This document shows, in pieces, positions 1-10,904 of a stretch of DNA of 64,000 bases. The stretch lies in the NCBI GenBank assembly GCA_018881555.1, contig JACAXG010000122.1:930001-994000 (forward strand), given 5' to 3'. The translations under genes and the position numbers were made by a program. Origin of the DNA: Amblyornis subalaris. Lineage: Eukaryota; Chordata; Aves; Passeriformes; Ptilonorhynchidae. Position 1 is the first letter of the stretch; every line of letters begins with the position of its first letter. Below the pieces are notes generated by a model, which saw only the letters and a program-made list of their open reading frames with translations, made no database searches and had not been told where the DNA came from.

Positions 1-1870
1 ACTTAGGCAACATCTTGAAAAATTGTTAGGACTGAAGAGCTTTGTAACCATTTTTTTCTTGAAATCAGATTTGAGAGAAACTTCCCAGAATAGGATTATA
101 CTAAGGAGAAAGTATGTCCATTTTTTAAGCAGACAGGGACTACTCCCAAACACTGATTTACGAAGGATAAAACCCAGAGTCCTTATTTCTCTATTTTCTT
201 TGTTTCAAAGACTGATTAGCAAGATAATTTTCTTCTGATGTTTGTAGCTTTTTAACCTTTTTAGAAAAAATAGGATACAGTGTTTGCATGGCACTTCTGA
301 CTTGGAAACACCTGGTTTTCATTTGCAAATGACATGAGAAGCTCTGATCCTGTGTTTAATTTCAAATGAAATCTGTGTGGTTGTAATGCAGAGCAGCACT
401 GTTCTGGGTTCTGGTTACGAGGAGCACCTCTAATTGAATTGATGAAAACACTCCCCTTTCTTCCCCTCCCTGCCAACTCCCCCTAGTTCAAAGTTAGAAT
501 AGGAATAAAGAGTTGGAATGAAATAAAATGAAATGAAATAAAGACAAGAACCTCTTCCAAACACCACGCTCCAAAGCTTCTGGATAAAAAAACCTTATAG
601 CTTGAGCTGGTGCTATGATACAGGTCAACCAGCTATGAACTCCACTGTGAAGAAAAAATATAGGAAAAAGTGGGAAAGGTGCACTAGAAAGTTCACAAAT
701 GGAAATGTTGGTGAGTGTAAAATGAATGGATCTTCAGCTGCTTGGATAAACCTTGTACATTAGGTTATTGTACAGGAGGGAACTGCAAAGGAAGGAGGCA
801 ATCCTTTTACTTTGTCTTAATTTTGAAGATAGGGCAAGTTTTGAATATTCTCTTTGAGACTAATTCCAACCACATGGAAAGCTGCCTTTTCTCTAATTGC
901 TACCTTCAGACTGAGTTAGCCACCTCCTTGGGGATTTAACTGTCTCTGATTGTAACTTGCCCATCTATATATAGATAAAATCATCTAAATTTTGACTTCT
1001 CTACTGTCTTCCCACAATTTCCTGTTACTGATAAGATGACAACTACACTGTTCCTGGGAAGGAATGGTAATGCAATTTACTTTTTGCAAATGAGAATTTG
1101 CAGTGTAAACTCACAGAAAAAACTAAAATACACACAGGTAAATGTAATGACAGTAGGAACATCTTGAAGCTGTTGAATAATTTCTAGCCCGTATGAGAAT
1201 GTGGTCTTGTTGAAGTTGCAGAATTTGTTTCTGCTGATGAAGTCAATGTTGCCATTGTCCTTCCTTTAGACAGACTGACAGACAAACTGAAAAAGAAATT
1301 TTGCTGTGTCCAAAAATGCTGAATAAAATCTGGACAATGGCATTCCCTGAAACTTTTGACCAATGTGTTAAGTCTCTCAGAAACAAAAGAATTAGGTGTA
1401 TGTAGACACACCCAGCACTGTTTCACACCACACAAGGTAACTAACCTCCAAGTAAGCTCCACTTTCGGTAATCTTTTCAGCCTGAGGTTTGTGTCCTAAG
1501 GTCAGCAACAGCCCTTGTAGCTGCAGGTTGGCCAAGCTGTGCACTGTGCAAATAATACAAAAATTCTGGTGATGAAAAATCAGGAAGTGAAATACTTTGC
1601 TGGATGTGAGTCCTCTTGATTTCTAATCACTCTCATTGCTATCTGCATTAATGGGGTGGAAATTAGGTGAGAATGTTTCTTCCCATGTGTGGCAGTGGCT
1701 GAGCCTGCAGCAGGGGATGCTGCGGTTGTTTGGGCCAGCCGTAGGAGTGACCGAGGAGCCAGTGGGGCCAGAGGGCCCGAGTGCAGTAGGAGACTGCTGG
1801 TGGGAAGGTTCTGAGGTCCATGATCTCCCCCTGCGTGGTTGGCCTGTAGGCCTGCCACTCCTTGGTCCCT
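1..1870. other. No gene seen; AT-rich non-coding stretch
   Basis: No open frame here exceeds about 95 codons, and none shows a recognisable domain or a convincing exon boundary pair. A perfect 12-base palindrome, CATTTGCAAATG, lies at 320-331; it is compatible with an octamer or C/EBP-type site but is short enough to be chance. A higher-GC patch at about 1690-1870 leads into the LTR-like segment that follows and may belong to the same element. Confidence 0.6.
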
Positions 1871-2167
1871 TGTAAGGTTCTGTTCTAGATTGTTCTCCCT
1901 TACTCAGCATCCCATTTATCCCTGTCCCCTACTCCTCCCCTCGCTTGCCCTTATTGGTTGAAGTTCTATTACCCTGCCTTCTCTCCACCCCCTGACCCTC
2001 AACCCATTGGTCCCTGTTGTTCTCTCCACCCCTATTTCCCCATGTATTTAACTGTGAACCCTCCGTTGTTCTGAGTTCTCCTTCCCTGACTATTCATGAA
2101 ATAAACCTATTTCGTGGAACACCAAAAGGAGAACCCCTCTGACTCTTTGCCTCTGACTAAGTATGCC

Positions 2168-2203
<36 letters not shown>

Positions 2204-2320
2204 CTGCCAAACGCATCAAGGCATCGCCGGATACGCGCCACGCCTTCGGGAAGGCTGCAGGACCCCAATGTCCATCCCGTTTATTACAAAACCCATACTA
2301 TACACAGGCCAGAGGAATGG
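1871..2320 (+). mobile_element. Probable LTR of an endogenous retrovirus (unclassified)
   Basis: The segment opens with TG and is pyrimidine-rich, with several short 'cccattggtccc'-like blocks. A TATA-like box (TATTTAA) lies near 2044-2050, and a polyadenylation signal AATAAA at 2100-2105 follows about 50 bases later. That spacing of promoter and poly(A) signal is what a retroviral LTR shows. The downstream part (2200-2300) is richer in CpG than the surroundings. I recall similar sequence from avian LTRs but cannot name the family. No internal retroviral genes follow, so it would be a solo or truncated LTR. Ends and target-site duplication are not defined. An unrelated old promoter is the main alternative. 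Confidence 0.5.
2171..2198. repeat. (GT)n microsatellite, about 14 units
   Basis: An uninterrupted alternating GT run sits inside the LTR-like segment, downstream of its poly(A) signal. It explains the artificial cysteine-valine stretches in all overlapping open frames. It should be length-polymorphic. Confidence 0.95.
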
Positions 2321-2667
2321 CTCTTTCCCACAGCTCATCTGTGTGGTTGATGGTGTGCTGCCACAGCACCTGTGTGGCTCTCGGTGTTATATCTGCATAT
2401 TCACAGATGTAGAACAGACATAATCCCATTGTCTGGTCATTTATAAATGTATTGGACACAGTTCTGGAAATGTACAGGCAGGATGAGCTGTCGGCTTGCT
2501 GAGATAGCCTAACAGATCTCTTCCATCTTTCACACTCTTTAATAATTAACTTCTCATTTTGTTTGATTTGCAGCCATTAGTGGCTCTTAGACAGCTGATA
2601 AAAATATCAAATATTTTTCATGTGAAAGCTAACTGAAGCAATCAGCAAACAACTGTATATTCATCCA
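2321..2667. other. No feature seen between LTR-like segment and CR1
   Basis: AT-rich single-copy-looking sequence without a usable open frame or repeat signature. The junction with the CR1 is placed where LINE similarity begins by eye and may be off by tens of bases. Confidence 0.5.
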
Positions 2668-3108
2668 GACTTCAAGGATGGTAAAGGGTCTGGAGGGGAA
2701 GCCTGATGAGGAGCATCTGAGGTCACTTGGTCTATTCAGCCTGGACAAGAGACTGAGAGGAGACCTCATTGTGGTCTTCAACATCCTCGTGAGGGGAAGT
2801 GGGAGGGGCATGTACAGATCTCCTCACTCTTGTGACTAGTGACAGGACTCAAGGAATTGACATGAAGCTGAGTCGCGGGAGGTTTAAATTGGATTGGAAA
2901 AGGTTCTTCCCCCCAGAGGGTGATTGGGCACTGGAACAGGTTCCCCACGGAAGTGGTCACAGCCAAGCCTGACAGAGTTCAAGAAGTGTTTGGACAATGC
3001 TCTCAGGCATACGCTGTGATTCTTGGGGTGCTCTGCAAAGAGCCAGGAGCTGGACTCAATGATCCTGATGTGTCCCTTCCAGCTCAGCTTATTCTGTGAT
3101 TTTATAAT
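2668..3108 (+). mobile_element. CR1 LINE, 5'-truncated 3' end
   Basis: This is the 3' end of a chicken-repeat-1 non-LTR retrotransposon. Recognisable blocks in order are: the 'ttcagcctggacaagag' block near 2738; the conserved 'gggcactggaacaggttccc' block near 2926, which is the most diagnostic; the 'cccttccagctcagct' block near 3075; and the terminal ATTCTGTGATTTTATA near 3090-3105, corresponding to the short CR1 tail repeat. Only the last portion of ORF2 plus the 3' UTR is present, as is usual because CR1 copies are nearly always 5'-truncated. The reading frame is broken, so it is inactive. CR1 at this quality is a strong sign of sauropsid, most likely avian, DNA. Confidence 0.93.
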
Positions 3109-4608
3109 CCTACCTTTGCAATTTTGATCAGTGAGAAATGCAAATTGTCCCTTACTGAGATTTCCTCTTCCTTTCTGGTTCCCTTCATCCATCCATCTAC
3201 ATGGAAGTACACTGACTACTGCTGTTTAGCACGTAAAACAACTTCAGGCTGCTCTCTTATTACCTTTTCTGAGGTTACAGGAGGTGTTTGAAGGGCAAAT
3301 CAGTCAGGGGGTGAGCTGAAGTCTTGTCTATGCTGCTTTTCTCTGTTCTCATTACTTCCTTACCTTCTTGTGTCAGAGAACCGACTATTTCCATTCAACC
3401 ACTCATTTTGCCTTCAAACAACGCATGAAATTAGAAGACCTTTGACCTCTATAACCAAAAATAAAGAAGTTTGTACTACTTAAAAGAAAATTAATTATAG
3501 GTTTTACATTATCTGCTTCTAGGGGAAAGAGAGAAAGTTCCAGTATTTGAGAAAACATTTTAGTAGGTGAGCATAGAAATTCCCCTCTACCCTGTCAGAG
3601 CAAAATGTCTTCAATGTTTAAATGTGACTTGTTTCCGTAATGTGACCAAGCAATTAAACTTGTTAGGGATCATGGCAGATGTCAGGTGTCTTATGAATTT
3701 GAGCAAATGTTATCTACTTAGAAGTCATAAAAAAATAATAGCAACTCTAGCTCTTAGCTGCATAGGCAAGCTAGAATTTTAATACATAAAAATACTATAA
3801 AGCTTTTTGTGCATACGTAAACCCTCCCTTTAAGCACTGGAGCTTGGTGTAAGAGGCCTTCTGAGGAAAAGCAGATTTCTGAAAGGCGAGAGGGGCTACT
3901 CTTCAGCAAAACTGTGGTTTTATAGACATTCCCAAAATCACATAATGAGAAGCGGTTTGTTTTTCTGTAACTCAGTTACTTTCCTTTTATGCTAAGAAGT
4001 TCCAGATACCTGCAATGAGATGATTTTTTCTTTCTCTTAGCCTCCGTTTCAGATTGCATGTGAAATGTTCTCTAAACTCTTTTAAGATTTGTTCCCAGTT
4101 TTAAGCCCCTTTGCTCTGACACCAGACACCGTGATCTGCCTTCCAGCCTAAGGCTGAATACAGCAGTGGCGGCTGCATGGGTGGAGCCATGAAATATCCA
4201 GCAGACTTCCCTGCATGTGTGCTAGACCACCCACAAGGAGATTAATGCATGAGCAGTCCTTCGAACTGCAAGAAACAGCTCCTTGTAGGACTTTCAGAGC
4301 TGCAATGCACAAACATGCAAACATGGTCAAGGGCAAAATATGTGACTAGCACCCCATCAAATACACACAGGTGCACATCCTGAAACACTTGCATGTGAAA
4401 CATCTTTCTCCAAGAGCTTCAGCATTGAGGCAAGTAAGTGCTGACATCCACTCAACAAAGGGTTTGTCTACTGGATATCCCTGCAGAATGGCCACAAAAA
4501 ACCTGCATGCAAATACACACATGCAATAGGTCCCTTAGGCAGGGACCAGCTGTCAGATTGCAGGCCCCATCCAGGTGTACATGTTGATAATTGTTCTTTT
4601 TTTGGGGA
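3109..4608. other. No gene seen; octamer-like motifs near 4.5 kb
   Basis: No supportable coding region. The part from 4140 to 4560 is rich in CATGC and GCATG words and holds a perfect octamer motif ATGCAAAT at 4507-4514 and a TTAATGCAT motif near 4242. These are compatible with POU or homeodomain binding, but motif presence alone is weak evidence. Confidence 0.45.
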
Positions 4609-5190
4609 TGTCATGGTTTAACTCCAGCCAGCAACTGAGTACCACACAGCCACCTGCTCACTCCAGCACCAGCGGGATGGTGGAATCAAAAAAGTGAGAA
4701 AACTTGTGGGTTGAGCTAAAAGACAGTTTAATAGGGAAAGCAGAAGCTGTGCACAAAAGCAAAGTAAAACGAAGAATTAATTCACTGCTTCCGATGAGTA
4801 GATGGGTTTCAGCCATCTCCAGGAGAGGAGGGCCTCATCACACAAACAGCGATTTGGGCAGACAAACACCATCACTCCAAACATCCTCCCCATCCTTTTT
4901 CTGCCCCCAGCTTTATATGCTGAGCATGACACCATGCAATACGGGATATCCCTTGGGTCCGTTAGGGTCAGCAGGCCCAGCTGGTTCCCTCCCAAATTCT
5001 TGTGCCCCCCCAGCCTACTTGCTGGGAGAGTGATAAAAGAAGCAGAAAAGGCCTTGACTCTGTGTAAGCGCTGCTCAGCAATAACAAAAACATCCCCATA
5101 TTATCAACACTGTTTTCAGCACAAATCCAAAACATAGTCCCATACCAGCTACTGTGAAGAAAATTAACTCTATCACAGCCAAAACCAACA
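4609..5190 (-). mobile_element. Solo LTR of an avian ERV
   Basis: Read on the minus strand the element begins TGTTGG at 5190 and ends ATGACA at 4609, giving the canonical TG...CA LTR ends over 582 bases. A TATA box lies at 4912-4917 on the minus strand. Near the 3' end (about 4705-4735) is the block 'ctcaacccacaagttttc', shared with the ERV 3' LTR at about 11.04 kb and the fragment at 57.6 kb. No retroviral genes adjoin it, so it is a solo LTR left by recombination between two LTRs. A matching target-site duplication is not evident: the five bases on each side differ. Overlapping open frames are chance products of the LTR. Confidence 0.88.
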
Positions 5191-7640
5191 CTTGGCTAGC
5201 TATTCCTGAAGTGAAAGCTATTGCTGAAGTGATACGACTGCAGTCCTGAGTCTGCCCCATCTCCCTTTTAAACTGGCTGCATTGCCATACCAAAGGCACC
5301 GCTCTGTAGCATCTCTTTTGATTGAGCTCTGCTTTCCGCCACCCAGGTGTTTCCCTACTGAATCCAAAGATGCTTCCAATTTTCAATTTCCCATCTTTTG
5401 AAATATGTCATGCCATTAGTCTGATCTTGGATGCATTGTGTATGTGTTTGGTGACACCACCAGAACGTACAACCTCACAGGTAAACGAGAAATTGGCAAA
5501 ACAGAAAGTCCTATCCATTTGCCTTGGAAACAGTCAGGAGAGATATTTTGGTCTCTACATGCCAGGTGAAGTCAGTCAAAGAAGGTGTATAAACAATTTA
5601 ATATCTAAATGCAACTTCTTGGAAAACAGAGGAATCTGGGCAAGGCTGGCTGGGCGTCACTAGGAAACACACAATGCAGCCAGTGTATATTTCCAGGAAT
5701 GCTGGAAACTGGATCTCAATGCCCTGCTGTTTGCCTGCATCTCTCTTGGTGACCCTGTGCAAACACTTGCAGCACTGCGTGGCCATGAACTTGGCACTCT
5801 TGTATGTTTTAGGAAATTTAGAAGGCATGGAGAAGGAAGAAAGAATATTAAGAGCTGGCTGCTCAGTTTGCCTTTATCATGGGGACAGTGAGTATTTTCA
5901 CTATAGGTAGAATGAGTTGCATCTGGCTCCTTCACAATCACATCTGTCTTGCCTTTTATTCTTTCTTTTTTTTTTATTTTCTTTAATTAAAGCTTAGACT
6001 TTACAAAGGCTGGGTGAGATATGGAGCCTTTGAACATCAGAGAGAGCGACACCATCCTTACAAGAGCAGACCATCACTATTCTTCCTCTGCTCTGAGAAT
6101 TCATTTGCTAATGATCTATAAACAAACATGCTTTCCACTAGCTCGGCTTCCAAGTAAGTCGTCAGGAACCAGTTAGTCATTGTATCCCAAATCATCTGCT
6201 CAGAAAGAAAGGTGCCTTATTCATAGATGCCCAGTTTCAATGCCAAAGATAATGAAATAAAGTTAAGAAGCTCTAATTGAAGTCAGATTTATCACTAAGT
6301 AGTCAGAGCACCAATTTTGTGATGTGAAAAATTATGCCTTATTCTAGAAAAGACAGCAAAATATGCCTCACTATTATTTATTTTCACAAGTGTAGATGAG
6401 GGATGGGGAACTGCTCATTCCAGTTACAGGTCCATTAGTAAGCATTTTCCTTGCTTTTGTACTTTCTTTTTTTTCTGCATAAGGAAATGTGGGAACAGGC
6501 AGAGGTTCTCTGGTTTTAGGCCTATTTCTCCCTCAAGAGGTTTACCCTGAACAAGCTGTGATAAGCTGAATGCCCAGATTCACAGAGGTTTGCATGGCAT
6601 CTGGCTGCTCTTGGTCTCAGGATACCAGCTCAGAGGCTTCCCTCTAAAAATGTACAGTCCTCTACCTTGGTCTGTGTTTTGAACACTTTTTGGATACTTT
6701 CTAAAAATTGGCAAATAACCCGAGTAGCAGAAAGTAATCTGCTAGAGTTCTTGTGAATATTTTTTCCATTTTGAGCTAATTCTTGTAATTATTAAACCAG
6801 ACAGTCCTCGTAGATGATTTTTAAATGTTAAGTGATATAAACGGTGTGTGATGGGATTTTCTTTTTGCATAGAAGATTCTTCAAAAACTGAATTATCTCT
6901 TGATTCCATATCAGACTAATGTATACCATTAGTACTGATGTGTAATGCTACACAAGAAAAGAATTGAACGAAAGTCTCAAATCTTATTTAGTCTCTGGAC
7001 CAGAAAAGTGCTTAGGTATGTGCTTAGTTATGAGTGATTATGGTGCTTGAAACTGATGTGTCTCAATAGAACATCATAGCTTTGATAAAATTCAAGTAGC
7101 CGCTGTTGTGTGAGGAAATCTTTTCTATCTCTCTTTTTTATCTTTTTTCCAAATTTTTTTTTGTTGGGTTTTTTGGGGTTTTTTTTAAGGAATACAGATG
7201 TCTCCAGGCAATAAAATTTGGGTTTAAAAATGTTCATCTTCAGTACTATATTTCTGAACCACATTATTCCCAGCTAGCTTGCAGATGCTGTTGGTCTCAT
7301 CTTCATACCTTCAATGTTAAGCACGTTCAAGTAATTTGACCTGGAATTCTGTAGTCTGATGAGCAGTGAATTGCTTTTTCTTTAGTGGTTTGGTTTAGAC
7401 TTTAAATATTAACCATGATCTGCATGGATTACCAAATATTTAACCACAAAGCACTAAAATACTCCATTCCCTTATTTCTCAAGCAGCACATACCTACAAA
7501 ATCTGTGTAATTCAGCTGAGCATACAGAGATTATCATAGTGGAACACTGGATGTTTAGTGATTCTTCTTCTGATGCCATATCTCTGTAAATAAGCCATAG
7601 TATCTCTAGTCAAGGAAGATGTTGTATGTCGCCCAGGCAA
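5191..7640. other. No gene seen between solo LTR and ERV
   Basis: Mostly AT-rich. The open frames between about 5320 and 5940 overlap on both strands and show no domain. A T-rich tract lies at 7133-7190. No LTR that could be the 5' partner of the ERV starting near 7.64 kb was found here, so that ERV appears truncated at its 5' side. Confidence 0.5.
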
Positions 7641-8340
7641 GTGGTTCACCATGGAGAGAGGTGTTTAGTACCTGAGGGAATTAGCTGTGCTGAAGGTGAT
7701 TTATGATGACCTGGACAAGGAATAGTTATCCAAACATCCATATGAAGTCCTGTGAACACTGCTTATGTGGGGTACATTTGAACAGAGTGGATCATTGTCC
7801 TACACAAACTCATTGGCAGTAATGACTTGGAAAGACACTGAAGGACAAAAGGTGGATTGAATTGGCCGGCCAACTCTGTCAATACAGAGAAAATATTTCC
7901 TCTCTATGGGCCTGCATGTTGCCTGTGGAGAAACTGTTCCAGGAGTTCCCACAATTAGAAGAGGATATGCTCCACACATGTATGGATCAGTATCTTATGA
8001 ACTAGGCGTAAGCATTTTTCTGCTCAAGAGAGAGGATGCAGTGGGTACGCATAGTGGGCCACTCTATGGTTTTGCCTGCATGACTGTGGAGAGGACATGA
8101 TGAAGGGGGATAGAAAACTTACCTTGACCCTAAAGGCATGGGTACATGAGCTCCAAGGAAAACCAATCACAAAACAGTGTTCTTCAAGGAAAACTGCTGC
8201 TCTGGTTTCCAGTGTGCAGTTCCCAGACAGATGGGAAGGGCTGGTCTTATTTCTGATCTTAATAAAGGGACTTCTGATTTGTATTTACAAGAAATGAGTA
8301 ATGAATACTATGACCAGGACTTACAGGGGCCTTGCCTTCA
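7641..8340 (+). pseudogene. ERV gag remnant
   Basis: Short stretches of capsid-like coding sequence can be followed by switching frames. One runs from about 7672 and includes IYDDLDKE just before an in-frame stop at 7723-7725; another covers 'NSLAVMTWKDTEGQKVD' near 7809-7857. Further pieces, such as the 64-codon open frame at 7906-8100, carry on in other frames. I place this as gag from its position directly upstream of the protease and from general resemblance to gag of avian ERVs. It is thoroughly broken by stops and frameshifts and cannot make a protein. Confidence 0.7.
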
Positions 8341-8660
8341 GCCAGGTGAAGCAAAGGGACAATCAGGTTTACCAGACTGTATGGATTTCATGGCTTGGCA
8401 CAGCAGCCCCAAAGGATTACAAGGCTTCAGTGGACACTGGTGCAGTACACAGTGTACCCTAATGCCATCAGGCAATGCAGGGGCAGAACCCATTTGTGTT
8501 TCTGGAGTGACAGAGAGATCCAAACAGCTGAGTTTATTGGAGGCTGAAGTCAGCCTGACTGGGAATGAGAGGCAAAAGCACCCCTTTGTCACTGGTCCAG
8601 AGGCATCCTTGGCATAGACTATCCCAGGAGAGGGTATTTCAAGGACCCAAAAGGATAAGA
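8340..8660 (+). pseudogene. ERV aspartic protease remnant
   Basis: The retroviral protease active-site motif DTGA is encoded at 8433-8444, preceded by serine-valine. Immediately after it the similarity jumps to another frame: the 146-codon open frame ending at 8617 carries TLMPSG, then ISGVT-like and TGPEA-like segments typical of the rest of this protease region. The active-site aspartate and the following flap region are therefore in different frames, so a frameshift lies close to 8445. Reading then shifts again into the open frame at 8662-8952, which leads into reverse transcriptase. The protein is dead. Confidence 0.78.
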
Positions 8661-8661
8661 G

Positions 8662-9722
8662 TTGGCCTTTGGTGTAGTTGCCTTGGCAGCAGAGGAAATT
8701 AAGCATCTGTCTGCCTTGCTTGGTCTCTCATGCAGCCCTTTTCTGGTGGGGTTGCTGACGGCTGCAGAACAGCAGGTGCCAATCGCTACCACAATGATGC
8801 ACCAGCCGCAATTTCACTCCAACCGAGACTCCGTAATTCCCATCTATAAACTAACTCATCACCTGGAGACCCAAGGAGTGATCAGCAGGACCTGCTTACC
8901 CTTTAGCAGCCCCATATGGCGAGTGAGAAAGTCTGACGGGAAAAGGAGGTAGACAGAAGACTATTGTGGCCTGAATGAAGTCACACTGACTCTGAGTGCT
9001 GCCACACCTGACATTCAGGAGCTTCAATATGAACTGGAGTTGAAGGCGGCCAACTGGCGCCACCACTGACATTGCTGATGTGTTTTTCTCAATCCCTCTG
9101 GCAGCAGAGTGCAGGCCACAGTTTGCTTTCACTTGGAGGGATGTCCAGTAGACCTGAAACTGACTGTCCCAGGCGTGGAAACGCAGACCTACCATCTGCC
9201 ATGTAGTGATCCAGACTGCACTGGAGCAGGTTGAAGCTCCAGAACACCTGCAATACATTGATGACATCATTGTATGGAGCAACACAGCAGGAGAGGTTTT
9301 TGAGAAGAAAAATGGGAAGAAAATGGTCTGGTTTTGCTCTAAACAAAAGTGATGTCAAGGCACCTGCACAGGAGATCCAGATTTTAGGAATAAGATGGCA
9401 AGATGGATGTCAGGTCCCAATGGATGGGATAAACTAGATAGCAGAAATATTTCCACCAGCTGGTAAAAAGGAAACATAAGCTTTCTTAGACGTTGTTGGA
9501 TTTTAGAGAGTGCACATTCCAAATTACAGTCTGATTGTTGGCCCCCTTTATCAAGGAACTGGGAAGAATATCAGTTTCAAATGGGGTTCTGAGCAACAGC
9601 AAGCCTTTGAATTAACTAGGTGGGTGATAATTCATGATTCATAAATTGTAAACAATGTGTTTTACACTGCACCTGGGGAGAATGGTACTTCCTGGAACCT
9701 CTGACAGAAAGCACCAGGGAAG
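8662..9722 (+). pseudogene. ERV reverse transcriptase remnant, copy A (YIDD)
   Basis: An open frame at 8662-8952 carries the N-terminal reverse-transcriptase region, including the 'PIW-VRKSDGK' fingers motif near 8913-8942, and ends at a TAG at 8950. After frame changes come GLNEVT near 8969, the PQFAFTW motif at 9116-9136 and the catalytic YIDD motif at 9254-9265. Further decayed thumb and connection sequence runs to the gap at 9723. Bases 9059-9230 are identical to 9738-9909 beyond the gap, whereas the sequence after 9230 matches copy B only at roughly three bases in four by eye. The TAG after the 'gatgtccag' block near 9145 occurs in both copies. Confidence 0.88.
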
Positions 9723-9737
9723 NNNNNNNNNNNNNNN
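9723..9737. other. Assembly gap of 15 N
   Basis: Fifteen N bases interrupt the ERV. The left contig ends in '...agaaagcaccagggaag', a word that recurs at about 10426-10442 in copy B, and the right contig starts with sequence identical to 9059 onward. The gap therefore sits exactly where two related reverse-transcriptase copies meet, and its true size and content are unknown. Confidence 1.
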
Positions 9738-10442
9738 GCCACCACTGACATTGCTGATGTGTTTTTCTCAATCCCTCTGGCAGCAGAGTGCAGGCCACAG
9801 TTTGCTTTCACTTGGAGGGATGTCCAGTAGACCTGAAACTGACTGTCCCAGGCGTGGAAACGCAGACCTACCATCTGCCATGTAGTGATCCAGACTGCAC
9901 TGGAGCAGGGTGGAGATCCAGAACACCTGCAATATATGGATGATATCATTTTTTGGGGAAATACAGTAGGAGAAGTTTTTGAGAAAGGAAAGAAAACAAT
10001 ACAAATCCTTCTAAAAGCCATGTTTGCCATAAAACAGAATATGGTAAAGTGATCTGCACAGGAGATGTAGTTTTTAGGAATCAAATGGCAAGATGGACAT
10101 CACCAAATCCCAATGGATGTTATTAATAAGATAACAGTCATGTCCCCACCAACTAACAAGAAAGAAACACAAGCTTTTTTAGGTGTTGTGAGATTTTGGA
10201 GGATGCACATTCCAAATTACAGTCACTTTGTTAGCCTCCTCTAGCAAGTGACCCAGAAGAATAATGATTTCAAATGGGGCCCTGAGCAGCGACAAGCCTT
10301 TGAATAAATCAAACAGGAGACAGTTCATAACCCTTGTAACCCTTGGGCCAGTCTGAACAGGGCAAGATGTAAAAAATGTGCTTTATACTGCTGCTGAAGA
10401 GAATGGTCCTTCCTGGAACCTCTGACAGAAAGCACCAGGGAA
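9738..10442 (+). pseudogene. ERV reverse transcriptase remnant, copy B (YMDD)
   Basis: This repeats the reverse-transcriptase core seen at 9059-9722. PQFAFTW is at 9795-9815 and the catalytic motif is YMDD at 9933-9944, instead of YIDD in copy A. Beyond 9910 it keeps a longer and more continuous match to the thumb region than copy A, including the 'FEKG' segment near 9979, and runs straight into RNase H. It begins abruptly at the gap with 172 bases identical to copy A, inactivating stop included. A chimeric contig end, recent gene conversion or a true tandem duplication could each explain it. Confidence 0.85.
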
Positions 10443-10690
10443 GGCTCAAGGCTGACCTCTAGGTTTTTGGAATTGGGCACACAGAGGATCTGAGGCCCAT
10501 TATACTCCAGCTCAAAAGGAGATACTGTGAGCTTATGAAGGGTTTCGAGCTGCTCTGAGAGTGATGGGCACTGAAGCACAGCTCTTCCTGGCACCCCAAC
10601 TGCCAGCGCTGGGCTGGGTGGTCAGAGAAAGGGTCTCCTCTACACATCACGCAGCTGATGCTAGTGAAGCTACATGGAGTGAGTCACACT
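10443..10690 (+). pseudogene. ERV RNase H remnant
   Basis: In one plus-strand frame from about 10458 the sequence reads through GFWNWAHRGSEAHY near 10464-10505 and continues with an EGFRAALRVMGTEAQL segment and a proline-rich tail to about 10655. This is the connection/RNase H region that follows reverse transcriptase in ERV pol. Downstream (10.70-10.90 kb) only scraps of further internal sequence can be guessed, so integrase and envelope are missing or decayed beyond recognition. Confidence 0.7.
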
Positions 10691-10904
10691 GATCACACTG
10701 GGAGCTCAAGAGTGGTTCTTGAGCAAAAGCAATCCCACAGATAGGTTTGCCTTTACCTGAGACAGGAGTAACCTAGACTGTTTTCCCCAGCCTATTTTTT
10801 ATGTTCAGTGCAGAAACCTTATCCCCTTGTACAATATCTAAAAGTTTTGCTTGGGCAGGACTACCTAACTGGTAGATCCACCAGTGTTGACAAACAAGGT
10901 GGCT

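Noticed and set aside
2114..2423. Cysteine-valine repeat proteins
   Set aside because: They are translations of the GT microsatellite in three frames.
8662..9358. Open frames on the minus strand across the ERV as independent genes
   Set aside because: They are antisense shadows of the reverse-transcriptase remnant on the plus strand.
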